In this document: one piece after another, positions 41,845-50,794 of the stretch
How the letters are laid out: each line of letters opens with the position of its first letter
Position numbering within the stretch: the stretch's first letter is position 1
Assembly (NCBI GenBank): GCA_902775475.1
Contig: CACYME010000021.1
Location: 24,814 to 88,813, forward strand
From: an uncultured Prevotellaceae bacterium
GTDB taxonomy: Bacteria; Bacteroidota; Bacteroidia; Bacteroidales; Bacteroidaceae
Reading direction: 5' to 3'
Length of the DNA: 64,000 nucleotides
Translations under genes and position numbers: made by a program
Notes under the pieces: model-generated
Databases searched by the model: none
Told to the model about the DNA's origin: nothing
What the model saw: only the letters and a program-made list of their open reading frames with translations

Positions 41845-42723
41845 ATGAAAGGAATTGTTTTAGCTGGTGGAAGCGGCACACGCCTCTACCCTATTACCAA
41901 AGGCATCAGCAAACAGCTGATACCCATTTTCGACAAGCCGATGATCTACTACCCCATCTCGGCCCTGATGCTGGCGGGCATCCGCGAGATACTGATCATC
42001 TCCACACCCCATGACCTGCCCGGTTTCCGTCGCCTGCTGGGCGACGGCAGCGAGCTGGGCGTCCACTTCGAGTATGCCGAGCAGCCCTCGCCCGACGGTC
42101 TGGCTCAGGCTTTCATCATCGGCGAGGAGTTCATCGGCGATGACTGCGCCTGCCTGGTGCTGGGCGACAACATCTTCTATGGTTCGGGCTTCACCGGCCT
42201 GCTGCAGCAGAGCGTGGAGAACGCCGAGCAGAAGGGGCTGGCCACCGTGTTCGGCTACTACGTGAACGACCCGGAGCGCTACGGCGTGGCCGAGTTCGAT
42301 GCCGAGGGCAACTGCCTGAGCATCGAGGAGAAGCCAGCGCAGCCTAAGTCGAACTACGCCGTGGTGGGGCTCTATTTCTACCCGAACAGCGTGGTCGACA
42401 TTGCGAAGCACATCAAGCCCAGCGCACGCGGTGAGCTGGAAATCACGACGGTGAACCAGGAGTACCTGCGCCGTCAGGAGCTGAAGGTGCAGACGCTGCA
42501 GCGCGGCTTTGCCTGGCTGGACACCGGCACCCACGACTCGCTGGCCGAGGCCTCGACGTTCATCGAGGTCATCGAGAAGCGCCAGGGCCTGAAGGTGGCC
42601 TGCCTGGAGGAGATTGCCTTCAAGCGCGGATGGATCGGCAGCGAGCAGCTGCGCCAGCTGGCCCAGCCGATGGCGAAGAACGACTACGGACAGTATCTGC
42701 TGAAACTGGCCGACGGACAATAG
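41845..42723 (+). CDS. rfbA: Glucose-1-phosphate thymidylyltransferase
   Basis: 292 residues, standard length. The nucleotide-binding motif [25 protein letters not shown] is followed by [45 protein letters not shown] and [10 protein letters not shown]. It makes dTDP-glucose for the dTDP-L-rhamnose pathway. The other rml genes are absent here. It is the first gene of an operon with the Wzc-like kinase, pointing to capsule or O-antigen synthesis. Confidence 0.97.
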   Translation: MKGIVLAGGSGTRLYPITKGISKQLIPIFDKPMIYYPISALMLAGIREILIISTPHDLPGFRRLLGDGSELGVHFEYAEQPSPDGLAQAFIIGEEFIGDDCACLVLGDNIFYGSGFTGLLQQSVENAEQKGLATVFGYYVNDPERYGVAEFDAEGNCLSIEEKPAQPKSNYAVVGLYFYPNSVVDIAKHIKPSARGELEITTVNQEYLRRQELKVQTLQRGFAWLDTGTHDSLAEASTFIEVIEKRQGLKVACLEEIAFKRGWIGSEQLRQLAQPMAKNDYGQYLLKLADGQ

Positions 42724-42760
42724 ACCCAGAAGAATACACATTATTTATATAATAAGGAAA

Positions 42761-45304
42761 ATGGAAGACAACAAGAAAACCGAGACCCTGGAAACTATTG
42801 ACATCGTCAGCCAGCAGGCCGAAGAGTCGTCATTTAATTTCAGGACCATTTTTGCACTATTCATCCTCAACTGGCAGTGGTTCCTCCTCTCCATGTTCAT
42901 CGCCATTTGCGGAGCGCTCCTCTATCTGAGGTACAAGAGCCCCGTCTATCAGGTGTCGGCAAAGATGCTCATCAAGGAGGAGCAGCAGAACCGCAGCAAC
43001 AGCAGGCAAATGCTGGCCAACATGCAGGACCTGGGCTTCCTTTCGAACTCTACAGGTATCGAGAACGAGGTGGAGATTCTGAAGTCGCGCATCCTGGCCC
43101 TCGACGCCGTGAACGACCTGAAGCTCTATACCACCTACCGCTCTGAGGGCCGCATCAAGCGTCCGCTCATCTACAAGACGCAGCCCATCAATGCCGACCT
43201 GTCGCCCGAGGACCTGGAGCAGCTCGACAATCAGCGCGAGGGAGCCTTCACCTTCAGGATCACCCGTAACGGGGCAAAGTACGACGTGACGAGCTATGAG
43301 ACGGAGCAGCCCTTCAAGGGCTCGTTCACCAACACGCCCGACACGCTGTCGACGCCTTATGGTGTGCTCACCTTCACCACCAATATCGCCGAGGGTGTGG
43401 AGCCTATGGTCAACGGCCAGACGCTCATCGTCACCATCACCTCGCCGAAGGCCGTAGCAGCACGCTATGCCCGTGGCCTGTCGGTGGAGCCCACGTCGAA
43501 GCTGACGTCGATAGCCCAGCTGACCATCAACGACCTGAACCCCGAGCGTGCCTTCGACTATCTGAAGCAGCTGGCCATCGTGTACAACCGCCAGGCCAAT
43601 GCCGACAAGAACGAGATTGCCTACAAGACCGAGGAGTTCATCAATGCCCGTCTGGAGAAGATTAACAACGAGCTGGGCATGACCGAGAGTGAGCTGGAGG
43701 AGTTCAAGCGCTCGAACAAGCTCACCGAGCTGCGCTTAGACGCTAACCAGAGCATCAACCAGTCGAGCGAATATGCTGCCCGCCTGGCCGATGCCAACAC
43801 GCAGATCATGCTGCTCGACTATCTCCGCGAGCACGTCAACGACCCTGCCAACAAGTACAAGATCATCCCCTCGAACGTGGGTATGAGCGACAACATCTCG
43901 GCATCGCTCATCAGCGAGTACAACCGCGCCGTGCAAGACCGCGACAAGCTGCTGCGCTCGGCCTCTGAGAGCGCCCCGCAGGTCATCACGCTCACCAACA
44001 CGCTCGACAACCTCACCGCCTCTATCAAGACGGCCCTGATGCAGGCCCGCCGCACCGCCGACATCCAGCGCCAGAGCATCGAGAGCCAGTATGCCCACTT
44101 CAGCCAGCGCATCTCGAGCACACCTGAGCAGGAGCGCATCCTGACGCAGATTGGCCGTCAGCAGGAGGTGAAGTCGGGACTCTACCTGATGCTGCTGCAG
44201 AAGCGCGAGGAGAACAGCATCTCGCTGGCCGCCACCGCCGACAAGGGCCGCCTCATCGACGACCCCGTCTTCAACGGCAAGGTGAGCCCCAAGGGCAGCA
44301 TCATTATGCTTGCCGCACTGGTGCTCGGCTTCCTCATTCCGCTGGTCATTCTCTATCTCATCCAGCTGCTGCGCTACAAGATTGAGGGCCACGACGACGT
44401 GGCTCGCCTCACCACCCTGCCCATCGTGGCCGACGTGGCCGTGGCCAGCAATGCGGTGAAGACCTCGGCTGGCATCGTGGTGCACGAGAACAAGAACAAC
44501 CAGATCGACGAAATCTTCCGCTCCATGCGTACCAACATCCAGTTCATGATGACGGGCGACCAGAAGGTGATTCTTTTCACATCGAGTACATCGGGTGAGG
44601 GCAAGACGTTCAACGCCGCCAACCTGGCCGTCAGCTTCGCCCTGCTGGGCAAGAAGGTCATCCTGCTGGGTCTTGACATCCGTAAGCCTGCACTGGGTCG
44701 TCTGTTCAGCATCAGTGACCGCGAGCGCGGTATCACCAGCCTGCTGACGAAGGACCAGTTGGCGTGGAACGACATACAGTCGCAAATCGTGCCGTCGGGA
44801 GTGAACAACAACCTCGACCTGCTGCTGGCCGGTCCTATTCCTCCCAACCCCGCTGAGCTGCTGGCCCGCCAGAACCTGACTGACATTGTCAACATCCTGC
44901 GCGAGAAGTACGACTATATCATCCTCGATACCGCACCTGTGGGCCTGGTGACCGATACGCTGCAGATTGGCAAGGTGGCCGATGTGACGGCCTTCGTATG
45001 CCGTGCCGACTACACGCCGAAGGCCAGCTTCGGACTCATCAACTCGCTCATGGCCGAGAAGAAGCTGCCCAACATGTGTGTCGTGCTCAACGGCGTCGAC
45101 ATGTCGAAGAAGAAGTACGGCTACTACTATGGCTATGGCAAGTATGGCAAGTATGGACGCTATGGCTATGGAGGCTACGGCTACGGACGCTACGGCTATG
45201 GACGCTATGGCAACTACGGAAACTATGGTGCTTACGGCAACTACGCTGAGAGCCACTATGGCAACAAACAGGACAACTCTATCAAGCGTTCAAAGAAAGA
45301 CTAA
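42761..45304 (+). CDS. Wzc-like polysaccharide co-polymerase / tyrosine autokinase
   Basis: 847 residues. An N-terminal Wzz domain has membrane helices at about 33-52 and about 512-535, flanking a coiled-coil-rich periplasmic region. The C-terminal bacterial tyrosine kinase has Walker A SSTSGEGKTFNAANLA, Walker A' LLGLDIRKPALG and Walker B YDYIILDTAPVG. The last 60 residues are an extreme Tyr/Gly tail built of GYGKYGKYGRYGYGG-like steps, far longer than the usual Tyr cluster. Autophosphorylation of the tail would tune polysaccharide chain length. It lies 37 bases after rfbA. Confidence 0.95.
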   Translation: MEDNKKTETLETIDIVSQQAEESSFNFRTIFALFILNWQWFLLSMFIAICGALLYLRYKSPVYQVSAKMLIKEEQQNRSNSRQMLANMQDLGFLSNSTGIENEVEILKSRILALDAVNDLKLYTTYRSEGRIKRPLIYKTQPINADLSPEDLEQLDNQREGAFTFRITRNGAKYDVTSYETEQPFKGSFTNTPDTLSTPYGVLTFTTNIAEGVEPMVNGQTLIVTITSPKAVAARYARGLSVEPTSKLTSIAQLTINDLNPERAFDYLKQLAIVYNRQANADKNEIAYKTEEFINARLEKINNELGMTESELEEFKRSNKLTELRLDANQSINQSSEYAARLADANTQIMLLDYLREHVNDPANKYKIIPSNVGMSDNISASLISEYNRAVQDRDKLLRSASESAPQVITLTNTLDNLTASIKTALMQARRTADIQRQSIESQYAHFSQRISSTPEQERILTQIGRQQEVKSGLYLMLLQKREENSISLAATADKGRLIDDPVFNGKVSPKGSIIMLAALVLGFLIPLVILYLIQLLRYKIEGHDDVARLTTLPIVADVAVASNAVKTSAGIVVHENKNNQIDEIFRSMRTNIQFMMTGDQKVILFTSSTSGEGKTFNAANLAVSFALLGKKVILLGLDIRKPALGRLFSISDRERGITSLLTKDQLAWNDIQSQIVPSGVNNNLDLLLAGPIPPNPAELLARQNLTDIVNILREKYDYIILDTAPVGLVTDTLQIGKVADVTAFVCRADYTPKASFGLINSLMAEKKLPNMCVVLNGVDMSKKKYGYYYGYGKYGKYGRYGYGGYGYGRYGYGRYGNYGNYGAYGNYAESHYGNKQDNSIKRSKKD

Positions 45305-45313
45305 AGTACAACT

Positions 45314-45760
45314 ATGGCTACTATTGCTGTTGACTTCGACGGAACCATCGTCGAACATCGCTACCCCGAAATAGGTGCCGAGCGGCCTTTTGCCACCGAC
45401 ACGCTGAAGATGCTCATCAAGGACCGCCACAAGCTCATCTTGTGGACGGTCCGCGAGGGGCAGCTGCTGGAAGATGCCGTGAACTGGTGTCGCGAGCGCG
45501 GCGTGGAGTTCTATGCCGTGAACCGCGACTATCCCGAGGAGACCTTCGACAACAACCCTCACTTCAGCCGCAAGCTGAATAGTATTGACTACTGGATTGA
45601 CGACCGCAACATCGGCGGGCTGCCCGACTGGGGTACCATCTATCGCATGATTTCGCGTCACAAGACGTGGCACGACCTCATGGTAGAGGAGGTGCAGAGT
45701 GCTACGCTCACTCCCTACGAGGAGATGCACCCGAAGAAAAAGCCCTGGTGGCGGTTCTGA
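45314..45760 (+). CDS. Small HAD-superfamily hydrolase
   Basis: 148 residues. HAD motif I is AVDFDGTIVEH (D7, D9); motif II is around LILWTVREG, and a late acidic motif is DYWIDDRNIGG. There is no cap domain, so it is a minimal C0-type phosphatase/phosphohydrolase, like small Bacteroides HAD proteins of unknown substrate. It starts 9 bases after the Wzc-like gene and closes the operon. A role in capsule-sugar metabolism or phosphotyrosine removal is conceivable but unproven. Confidence 0.85.
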   Translation: MATIAVDFDGTIVEHRYPEIGAERPFATDTLKMLIKDRHKLILWTVREGQLLEDAVNWCRERGVEFYAVNRDYPEETFDNNPHFSRKLNSIDYWIDDRNIGGLPDWGTIYRMISRHKTWHDLMVEEVQSATLTPYEEMHPKKKPWWRF

Positions 45761-45898
45761 GGAGTGATAAGTGATAAGTGATAAGTGAAAGGTGGCAAGT
45801 AGAATTAGTCTACTTGCCACCTTTTTCCGCTATAAGTGTTACTAAGCTTATCACTTATCACTTATCACTTATCACTTATCACTCATCACTTCTCACTC
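45761..45898. terminator. GTGATAA-array terminator between convergent genes
   Basis: The central stem is AAAGGTGGCAAGTAGA (45788-45803) with TCTACTTGCCACCTTT (45809-45824), perfect over 16 bp with a 5-base loop and T-run. It is flanked by GTGATAA heptads (45763-45785) and six or more facing TTATCAC heptads (45848-45892). Confidence 0.8.
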
Positions 45899-46243
45899 CT
45901 ACTTCACTTTCTCCACGATGGCCTTGAAGGCTTCTGGATTGTTCAGGGCGAGGTCAGCGAGTACCTTACGGTTGATTTCGATGCCAGCCTTGGCCAGGGC
46001 ACCCATCAGCTTGCTGTAGCTGATACCCTCCATGCGTGCGGCGGCGTTGATACGCTGAATCCACAGTGCGCGGAAATTGCGCTTCTTGTTACGGCGATCA
46101 CGATAGGCGTAGGTAAGACCCTTCTCCCAAGTGTTCTTGGCTACTGTCCAAACATTCTTGCGGGCTCCAAAGTAGCCACGGGTGAGCTTCAGAATTCTCT
46201 TGCGCTTTGCTCTTGATGCAACGTGATTGACTGATCTTGGCAT
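45899..46243 (-). CDS. rplT: 50S ribosomal protein L20
   Basis: 114 residues, normal size. The basic N-terminus ([32 protein letters not shown]) and the globular part ([36 protein letters not shown]) are diagnostic. It is essential for early 50S assembly. It is the last gene of infC-rpmI-rplT, where L20 often represses its own operon in other bacteria; no leader structure was identified here. Confidence 0.98.
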   Translation of the reverse strand: MPRSVNHVASRAKRKRILKLTRGYFGARKNVWTVAKNTWEKGLTYAYRDRRNKKRNFRALWIQRINAAARMEGISYSKLMGALAKAGIEINRKVLADLALNNPEAFKAIVEKVK

Positions 46244-46282
46244 AGTTTTCTACGTTTTTTTAATGTTCGACAATAGGTTCAG

Positions 46283-46480
46283 TTAGCGGAGACACAGCAG
46301 GTCGCGCACTTGCTTCATGTTGGTCTTGTCCACGATGGAGTAGCCCTGCAGGTTACGCTTCTGTTTCTTGGTCTTCTTCGTCAGAATGTGGCTGTGGTAA
46401 GCGTGATGTCTCTTGACCTTACCTGTTCCGGTAAACGAGAATCTCTTCTTGGCGCCGGAGTTTGTCTTTACTTTTGGCAT
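46283..46480 (-). CDS. rpmI: 50S ribosomal protein L35
   Basis: 65 residues, normal size, with the diagnostic [27 protein letters not shown] and the Lys-rich [16 protein letters not shown]. It lies between infC and rplT on the same strand. Confidence 0.98.
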   Translation of the reverse strand: MPKVKTNSGAKKRFSFTGTGKVKRHHAYHSHILTKKTKKQKRNLQGYSIVDKTNMKQVRDLLCLR

Positions 46481-46547
46481 TGTTTTTTGTTTTTAATTGT
46501 TATTATTAAGCGGTGGCAACGCATATACCGGGCGCAGCGCACCTTTT

Positions 46548-47252
46548 TCATTCTGCATTTTCAGTCAGCTTCTTCAGCGCATCGGCACTGATCTTGGCAT
46601 TTGCCAGCAGACCGCCGTTGGCGGGTGCCTCAGCATCAATCTCTGCTGCCTTGGGCTGCTGCTTGGCCTGCTCTTTCAGCTCGGCTTCGCTGGCCTCACG
46701 GTCTCGAGCCTGCTGGCTCTTCTTGGCTACGCCAGCCTTTTTAGGAGCCAGATAGAGAAACATTTTCTTGCCTTCCAGCGAGGGCATCGACTCCACCTTG
46801 CCCACCTCTTCCAGGTCGTTGGCAAAACGTAGCAGCAACACCTCGCCCTGCTCCTTGAACAGGATGGACCTTCCGCGGAAGAACACATAGGCACGCACCT
46901 TGTTGCCTTCCTCAAGGAACTCGCGGGCATGCTTTAGCTTGAACTGATAGTCGTGCTCATCGGTCTGAGGCCCGAAGCGAATTTCCTTCACCTCCACCTT
47001 CACTTGCTTTGCCTTCATTTCCTTCTGGCGTTTCTTCTGCTGGTAGAGGAACTTGGAATAGTCGATGAGCCGGCAAACAGGCGGGTTGGCATTCGGCGAA
47101 ATCTCCACCAGGTCTACACCCTGCTGGCGAGCCATATCCAAAGCTTGTCGTGTGGGCATCACCGTCGAACCGCTCTCACCCACAATGCGGACTTCACGTA
47201 CGCGTATTTGTTCATTAATACGGTACTGGTTTTGTTTTTTGTCGGTCTTCAT
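46548..47252 (-). CDS. infC: Translation initiation factor IF-3
   Basis: 234 residues from ATG 47252 ([22 protein letters not shown]); longer frames run through the promoter. The N domain has [11 protein letters not shown] and the linker [21 protein letters not shown]. The C domain has [40 protein letters not shown]. After the C domain an extra tail of about 60 Ala/Glu/Lys-rich residues is present, compared with about 180 residues for the E. coli protein. It prevents premature subunit joining. Confidence 0.97.
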   Translation of the reverse strand: MKTDKKQNQYRINEQIRVREVRIVGESGSTVMPTRQALDMARQQGVDLVEISPNANPPVCRLIDYSKFLYQQKKRQKEMKAKQVKVEVKEIRFGPQTDEHDYQFKLKHAREFLEEGNKVRAYVFFRGRSILFKEQGEVLLLRFANDLEEVGKVESMPSLEGKKMFLYLAPKKAGVAKKSQQARDREASEAELKEQAKQQPKAAEIDAEAPANGGLLANAKISADALKKLTENAE

Positions 47253-47276
47253 CAAACTGTTTTTCGAAATCGGCTG

Positions 47277-47284
47277 CAAAGTTA
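47277..47284 (-). promoter_or_regulatory. -7 box TAACTTTG of infC-rpmI-rplT
   Basis: Perfect motif 24 bases before ATG 47252, with a TTTG at 47303-47306 (minus strand) about 18 bases upstream. Confidence 0.75.
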
Positions 47285-47348
47285 CGACAAAACACGCAAA
47301 TGACAAAATAAAAAGCCAATTATTTTTTGTCAGATTACTCTTTTTTCG

Positions 47349-47356
47349 TAATTTTG
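47349..47356 (+). promoter_or_regulatory. -7 box TAATTTTG of dsbD
   Basis: TAnnTTTG motif with TTTG at 47326-47329 and 19-bp spacing, 37 bases before dsbD; divergent from the infC promoter. Confidence 0.7.
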
Positions 47357-47393
47357 CAGCCACAAATAACGCTTAAGAATAACAAAGTATCTT

Positions 47394-49472
47394 ATGAAGA
47401 AGAAGTCGTTACTCTTTTTTGCCGCCTTGCTGACGTCCATCATGGCCGCAGCTCAGATGGCAGACCCTGTCCATTTCCGTTCAGAACTGAAGATGCTTGA
47501 AGGCGACGAAGCCGAAATCATCTTCTCAGCGACCATCGACCCCGGCTGGCATGTCTACAGCACCGACATCACCGACGACGGCCCCACGAAAGCCACTTTC
47601 CACGCCGATAAGCTGGAGGGTGCCGAGCTGGTGGGGAAGCTGAAGCCCCGAGGGAAGGTGAAGGAAGAGTTCGACGAGATGTTCGGCACGAACCTGCGGT
47701 TCTTCGAGAGCCAAGGTGCCTTCGTTCAGAAGATTCGCTTCACGAAGCCTAAGTACGACATCAGTTGCTACTTGGAGTATGGTGCCTGCAACGACGAGAT
47801 GTGCATGCCACCTACCACGGTGGAGTTCAGCAAGAAGGGTGAGGCACCAAAGCTGGCCCAACAAGCCCCCGAAGAGCAAGCCCAACAAGCCCCCCCTTCT
47901 GCCCCCGAGGGGGCTACTATAGCTGCTGAGCCCCAAGAAGCCATAGCCACCCAAAACACCGATAGCATAACTATAGAAGCCCCCTCGGGGGCAGTAGGGG
48001 GGGCTTCTCCCTCGGGGGCAGTAGGAGGTACCCTTTGGCAGCCCATCACCGACGAGCTGAAAGCCTTTGAGAATGCTGGTTCTAACGACATGAGCCTCTC
48101 CTGGTGGATGATTTTCCTCGAAGGACTGCTGGCAGGTTTCCTGGCCATTCTCACGCCCTGCGTCTGGCCCATCATCCCGATGACGGTTTCCTTCTTCCTG
48201 AAACGCAACAAGGAGCGGAAGAAAGCCATCCACGAGGCCATCACCTACGGCCTCTCCATCGTTGTCATCTACGTGCTGCTCGGCCTTTTGGTCACACTGC
48301 TCTTTGGCGCGTCGGCCCTCAACGCCCTGTCAACAAATGCCTTGTTCAACATTTTCTTTGCCCTGCTGCTCATTGTCTTTGCAGCCTCGTTCTTTGGCGC
48401 TTTCGAGTTGACGCTACCCAGCAGCTGGTCGAACAAGATTGACCAGAAGTCGGAGAACACCACTGGCCTTCTTTCCATCTTCCTCATGGCATTCACGCTG
48501 GCGCTGGTCAGCTTCTCGTGCACGGGGCCCATAGTCGGCTTCCTGCTGGTGGCCGTCTCTACCCAGGGCGACATCATCGCGCCTACCATCGGCATGCTGG
48601 GTTTCGCCATTGCGCTGGCCATCCCGTTCACACTCTTCGCCATGTTCCCCTCGCTGCTGAAGTCGGCGCCGAAGTCGGGCGGATGGATGAACACCATCAA
48701 GGTGGTGCTGGGCTTCATTGAGCTGGCCTTCGCGCTGAAGTTCCTCTCGGTGGCCGACCTGGCCAACCGCTGGCATCTGCTCGACCGCGAGACGTTCCTC
48801 GCCCTCTGGATTGTGCTCTTCGCCCTGCTGGGTGCCTATCTGCTGGGCTGGCTGAAATTTCCACACGACGATGACAAGCGGAGCACGAACGTGCCGCAGT
48901 TCTTCCTCGGCTGGGTGTCGCTGGCCTTCGCCGTCTACATGGTGCCTGGTCTGTGGGGTGCTCCGTTAAAGGCCATCAGCGCCTTCTCACCGCCTATGAA
49001 CACGCAGGACTTCAACCTCTACAGCGGCAGTGTTGAGGCCAAGTACACCGACTACGACCTGGGCATGGCTGCTGCTCGTGCCGAAGGCAAGCCCGCCATG
49101 ATTGACTTCACCGGCTTTGGCTGCGTGAACTGCCGCAAGATGGAGGCCGCCGTGTGGACCGACCCGCAGGTGCAGAAGCTCATTGAACAGAACTACGTAC
49201 TCATCTCTCTATACGTCGATGACAAGACGCCCCTACCCCAGCCCATCGAGGTGACCGAGGTGGACGGCAAGAAGACCACGCTGCGCACCGTGGGCGGGAA
49301 GTGGAGCTACTTAGAGCGCACGAAGATTGGCGCCAACACGCAGCCCTTCTACGTACTCCTCGACCCCGCAACGGGCAAGCCCCTCAACGGCCTACGCTCC
49401 TACGACGAGGACATCGCCCAGTACATCGAGTTCCTGCAGAAGGGGCTGAAGAACTATAAGAGTGGTGAGTGA
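47394..49472 (+). CDS. dsbD: Thiol:disulfide interchange protein DsbD
   Basis: 692 residues. The signal peptide is cleaved near AAAQM. The N-terminal DsbD-alpha domain has YLEYGACNDEMCMPP. The central eight-helix domain contains the conserved Cys in TPCVWPIIPMT and SFSCTGPIVGF. The C-terminal thioredoxin domain carries CVNC (FGCVNCRKME). It passes reducing power across the inner membrane to periplasmic thiols. Between the alpha and membrane domains lies a linker of about 60 residues containing EAPSGAVGGASPSGAVGG. That linker is encoded by a GC-rich palindromic repeat also found in the DUF4954 gene. Confidence 0.96.
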   Translation: MKKKSLLFFAALLTSIMAAAQMADPVHFRSELKMLEGDEAEIIFSATIDPGWHVYSTDITDDGPTKATFHADKLEGAELVGKLKPRGKVKEEFDEMFGTNLRFFESQGAFVQKIRFTKPKYDISCYLEYGACNDEMCMPPTTVEFSKKGEAPKLAQQAPEEQAQQAPPSAPEGATIAAEPQEAIATQNTDSITIEAPSGAVGGASPSGAVGGTLWQPITDELKAFENAGSNDMSLSWWMIFLEGLLAGFLAILTPCVWPIIPMTVSFFLKRNKERKKAIHEAITYGLSIVVIYVLLGLLVTLLFGASALNALSTNALFNIFFALLLIVFAASFFGAFELTLPSSWSNKIDQKSENTTGLLSIFLMAFTLALVSFSCTGPIVGFLLVAVSTQGDIIAPTIGMLGFAIALAIPFTLFAMFPSLLKSAPKSGGWMNTIKVVLGFIELAFALKFLSVADLANRWHLLDRETFLALWIVLFALLGAYLLGWLKFPHDDDKRSTNVPQFFLGWVSLAFAVYMVPGLWGAPLKAISAFSPPMNTQDFNLYSGSVEAKYTDYDLGMAAARAEGKPAMIDFTGFGCVNCRKMEAAVWTDPQVQKLIEQNYVLISLYVDDKTPLPQPIEVTEVDGKKTTLRTVGGKWSYLERTKIGANTQPFYVLLDPATGKPLNGLRSYDEDIAQYIEFLQKGLKNYKSGE
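47887..48035. repeat. In-frame GC-rich palindromic repeat inside dsbD
   Basis: Two facing arms of about 36 bases (47887-47922 and 47970-48004) are complementary apart from about two mismatches. Each contains CCCCCGAGGGGG or CCCCTCGGGGG and a CTATAG end. A third partial unit runs to about 48035. The insert keeps the reading frame and codes for APPSAPE... and EAPSGAVGGAS. Confidence 0.75.
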
Positions 49473-49483
49473 AAAGTGAAACT

Positions 49484-50767
49484 ATGATTGACAAGAAAAC
49501 ACGCGAAGAGATTATCAGGCTGGTACGCAGCGAAGTGGTGCCGGCCATCGGGTGCACCGAGCCCATGTGTGTAGCGTTGTGCACGGCAAAGGCCACCGAG
49601 CAGCTGGGCTGCCGACCAGCGCGCATCACCGCGCTGCTGAGCGCCAACATTCTGAAGAACGCCATGGGCGTGGGCATTCCCGGAACGGGCATGATTGGCT
49701 TGCCCATCGCCATCGCCCTGGGGGCCATCGTCGGCAAGAGCGAATATCAGCTGGAAGTGCTCAAGGACCTGACGCCCGAAGCCCTTGAGGAGGGCAAGCG
49801 CTACATCAACGAGGGGCGCATCGACATCCAGCTGAAGCAGGGCATCACCGAGAAGCTCTACGTAGAGATTATCGTCGACTCCGAAGGAGAGAAGCCGCGA
49901 CGTGAGACAGCCATCATCGCCGGAAGCCATACGCATTTTGTAGAATGTGGAGAGAGAACAGACCAGCAAGACAGTCCTCTTCCCTCTTCACTTCCCCCTA
50001 TGCCCCTGACGCTCCGTCTGGTCTACGACTTCGCCACCACGGCGCCACTCGACGAGATTCGCTTCATCGAGGAGGCACGTGAATATAACATGAATGCGGC
50101 ACGAGAAGCCCTGAAGGGTAACTACGGCCACAATCTGGGAAAGACGATCGACCGCCCGCTGTCGAAGGGCATCTTCGGCAACAGCATCTTCTGCCACATC
50201 ATCGCCCGCACAGCCTCGGCCTGCGACGCCCGCATGGGTGGCGCCATGATTCCCGTCATGTCCAACTCCGGCTCTGGCAACCAAGGTATTTGCGCCACCA
50301 ACCCCGTGTGCGTCTATGCCAAGGAGAACGAGAACACCGAGGAAGAACTCATCCGAGCCCTGATGCTCAGCCACCTCACCGCCATTTACATCAAGCAGTC
50401 ACTGGGCACGCTCTCAGCGCTCTGCGGCTGCGTGGTGGCCTCGATAGGTTCGAGCGTGGGCATCACCTACCTGATGGGGGGCAGCTACGACCGCATCTGT
50501 GCCGCGGTGAAGAACATGGTGGCCAACCTAACGGGCATGATCTGCGACGGCGCGAAGCCCTCGTGCTCGCTGAAGATTACCAGCGGAGTTTCCACCGCCG
50601 TGCTCTCCGCCCTGCTGGCCATGGAAGGCAAGTGCGTCAGTTCGAGCGAGGGCATCGTCGACGACTGCGTCGACAAGTGCATCCACAACCTCACCGCCAT
50701 CGGTGCTAACGGCATGGGGCCCACTGACGAGATGGTGCTACGAATCATGACGTCGAAAGGCTGCTGA
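49484..50767 (+). CDS. L-cysteine desulfidase / serine dehydratase alpha-like (UPF0597)
   Basis: 427 residues from ATG 49484; the frame extends back to a GTG overlapping dsbD. Conserved Cys-rich signatures are PAIGCTEPMCVALC, ASACDARMGGAMIPVMSNSGSGNQGI, CGCVVASIGSSVGITYLMGG and DGAKPSCSLKITSG, which probably bind an Fe-S cluster. Members convert L-cysteine to pyruvate, sulfide and ammonia, or deaminate serine. An unusual segment, ERTDQQDSPLPSSLPPMPLTLR, interrupts the expected strand near residue 160. Its DNA is a CTTCCCTCTTCACTTCCCC-like simple repeat, suggesting an in-frame insertion. Confidence 0.9.
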   Translation: MIDKKTREEIIRLVRSEVVPAIGCTEPMCVALCTAKATEQLGCRPARITALLSANILKNAMGVGIPGTGMIGLPIAIALGAIVGKSEYQLEVLKDLTPEALEEGKRYINEGRIDIQLKQGITEKLYVEIIVDSEGEKPRRETAIIAGSHTHFVECGERTDQQDSPLPSSLPPMPLTLRLVYDFATTAPLDEIRFIEEAREYNMNAAREALKGNYGHNLGKTIDRPLSKGIFGNSIFCHIIARTASACDARMGGAMIPVMSNSGSGNQGICATNPVCVYAKENENTEEELIRALMLSHLTAIYIKQSLGTLSALCGCVVASIGSSVGITYLMGGSYDRICAAVKNMVANLTGMICDGAKPSCSLKITSGVSTAVLSALLAMEGKCVSSSEGIVDDCVDKCIHNLTAIGANGMGPTDEMVLRIMTSKGC

Positions 50768-50794
50768 CAAGTCTTTTTTAGGAGAAGAACATAT

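Noticed and set aside
43736-45256. A 506-codon minus-strand frame opposite the Wzc-like kinase
   Set aside because: Covers the Walker motifs of the real gene in antisense; low-complexity His/Val composition.
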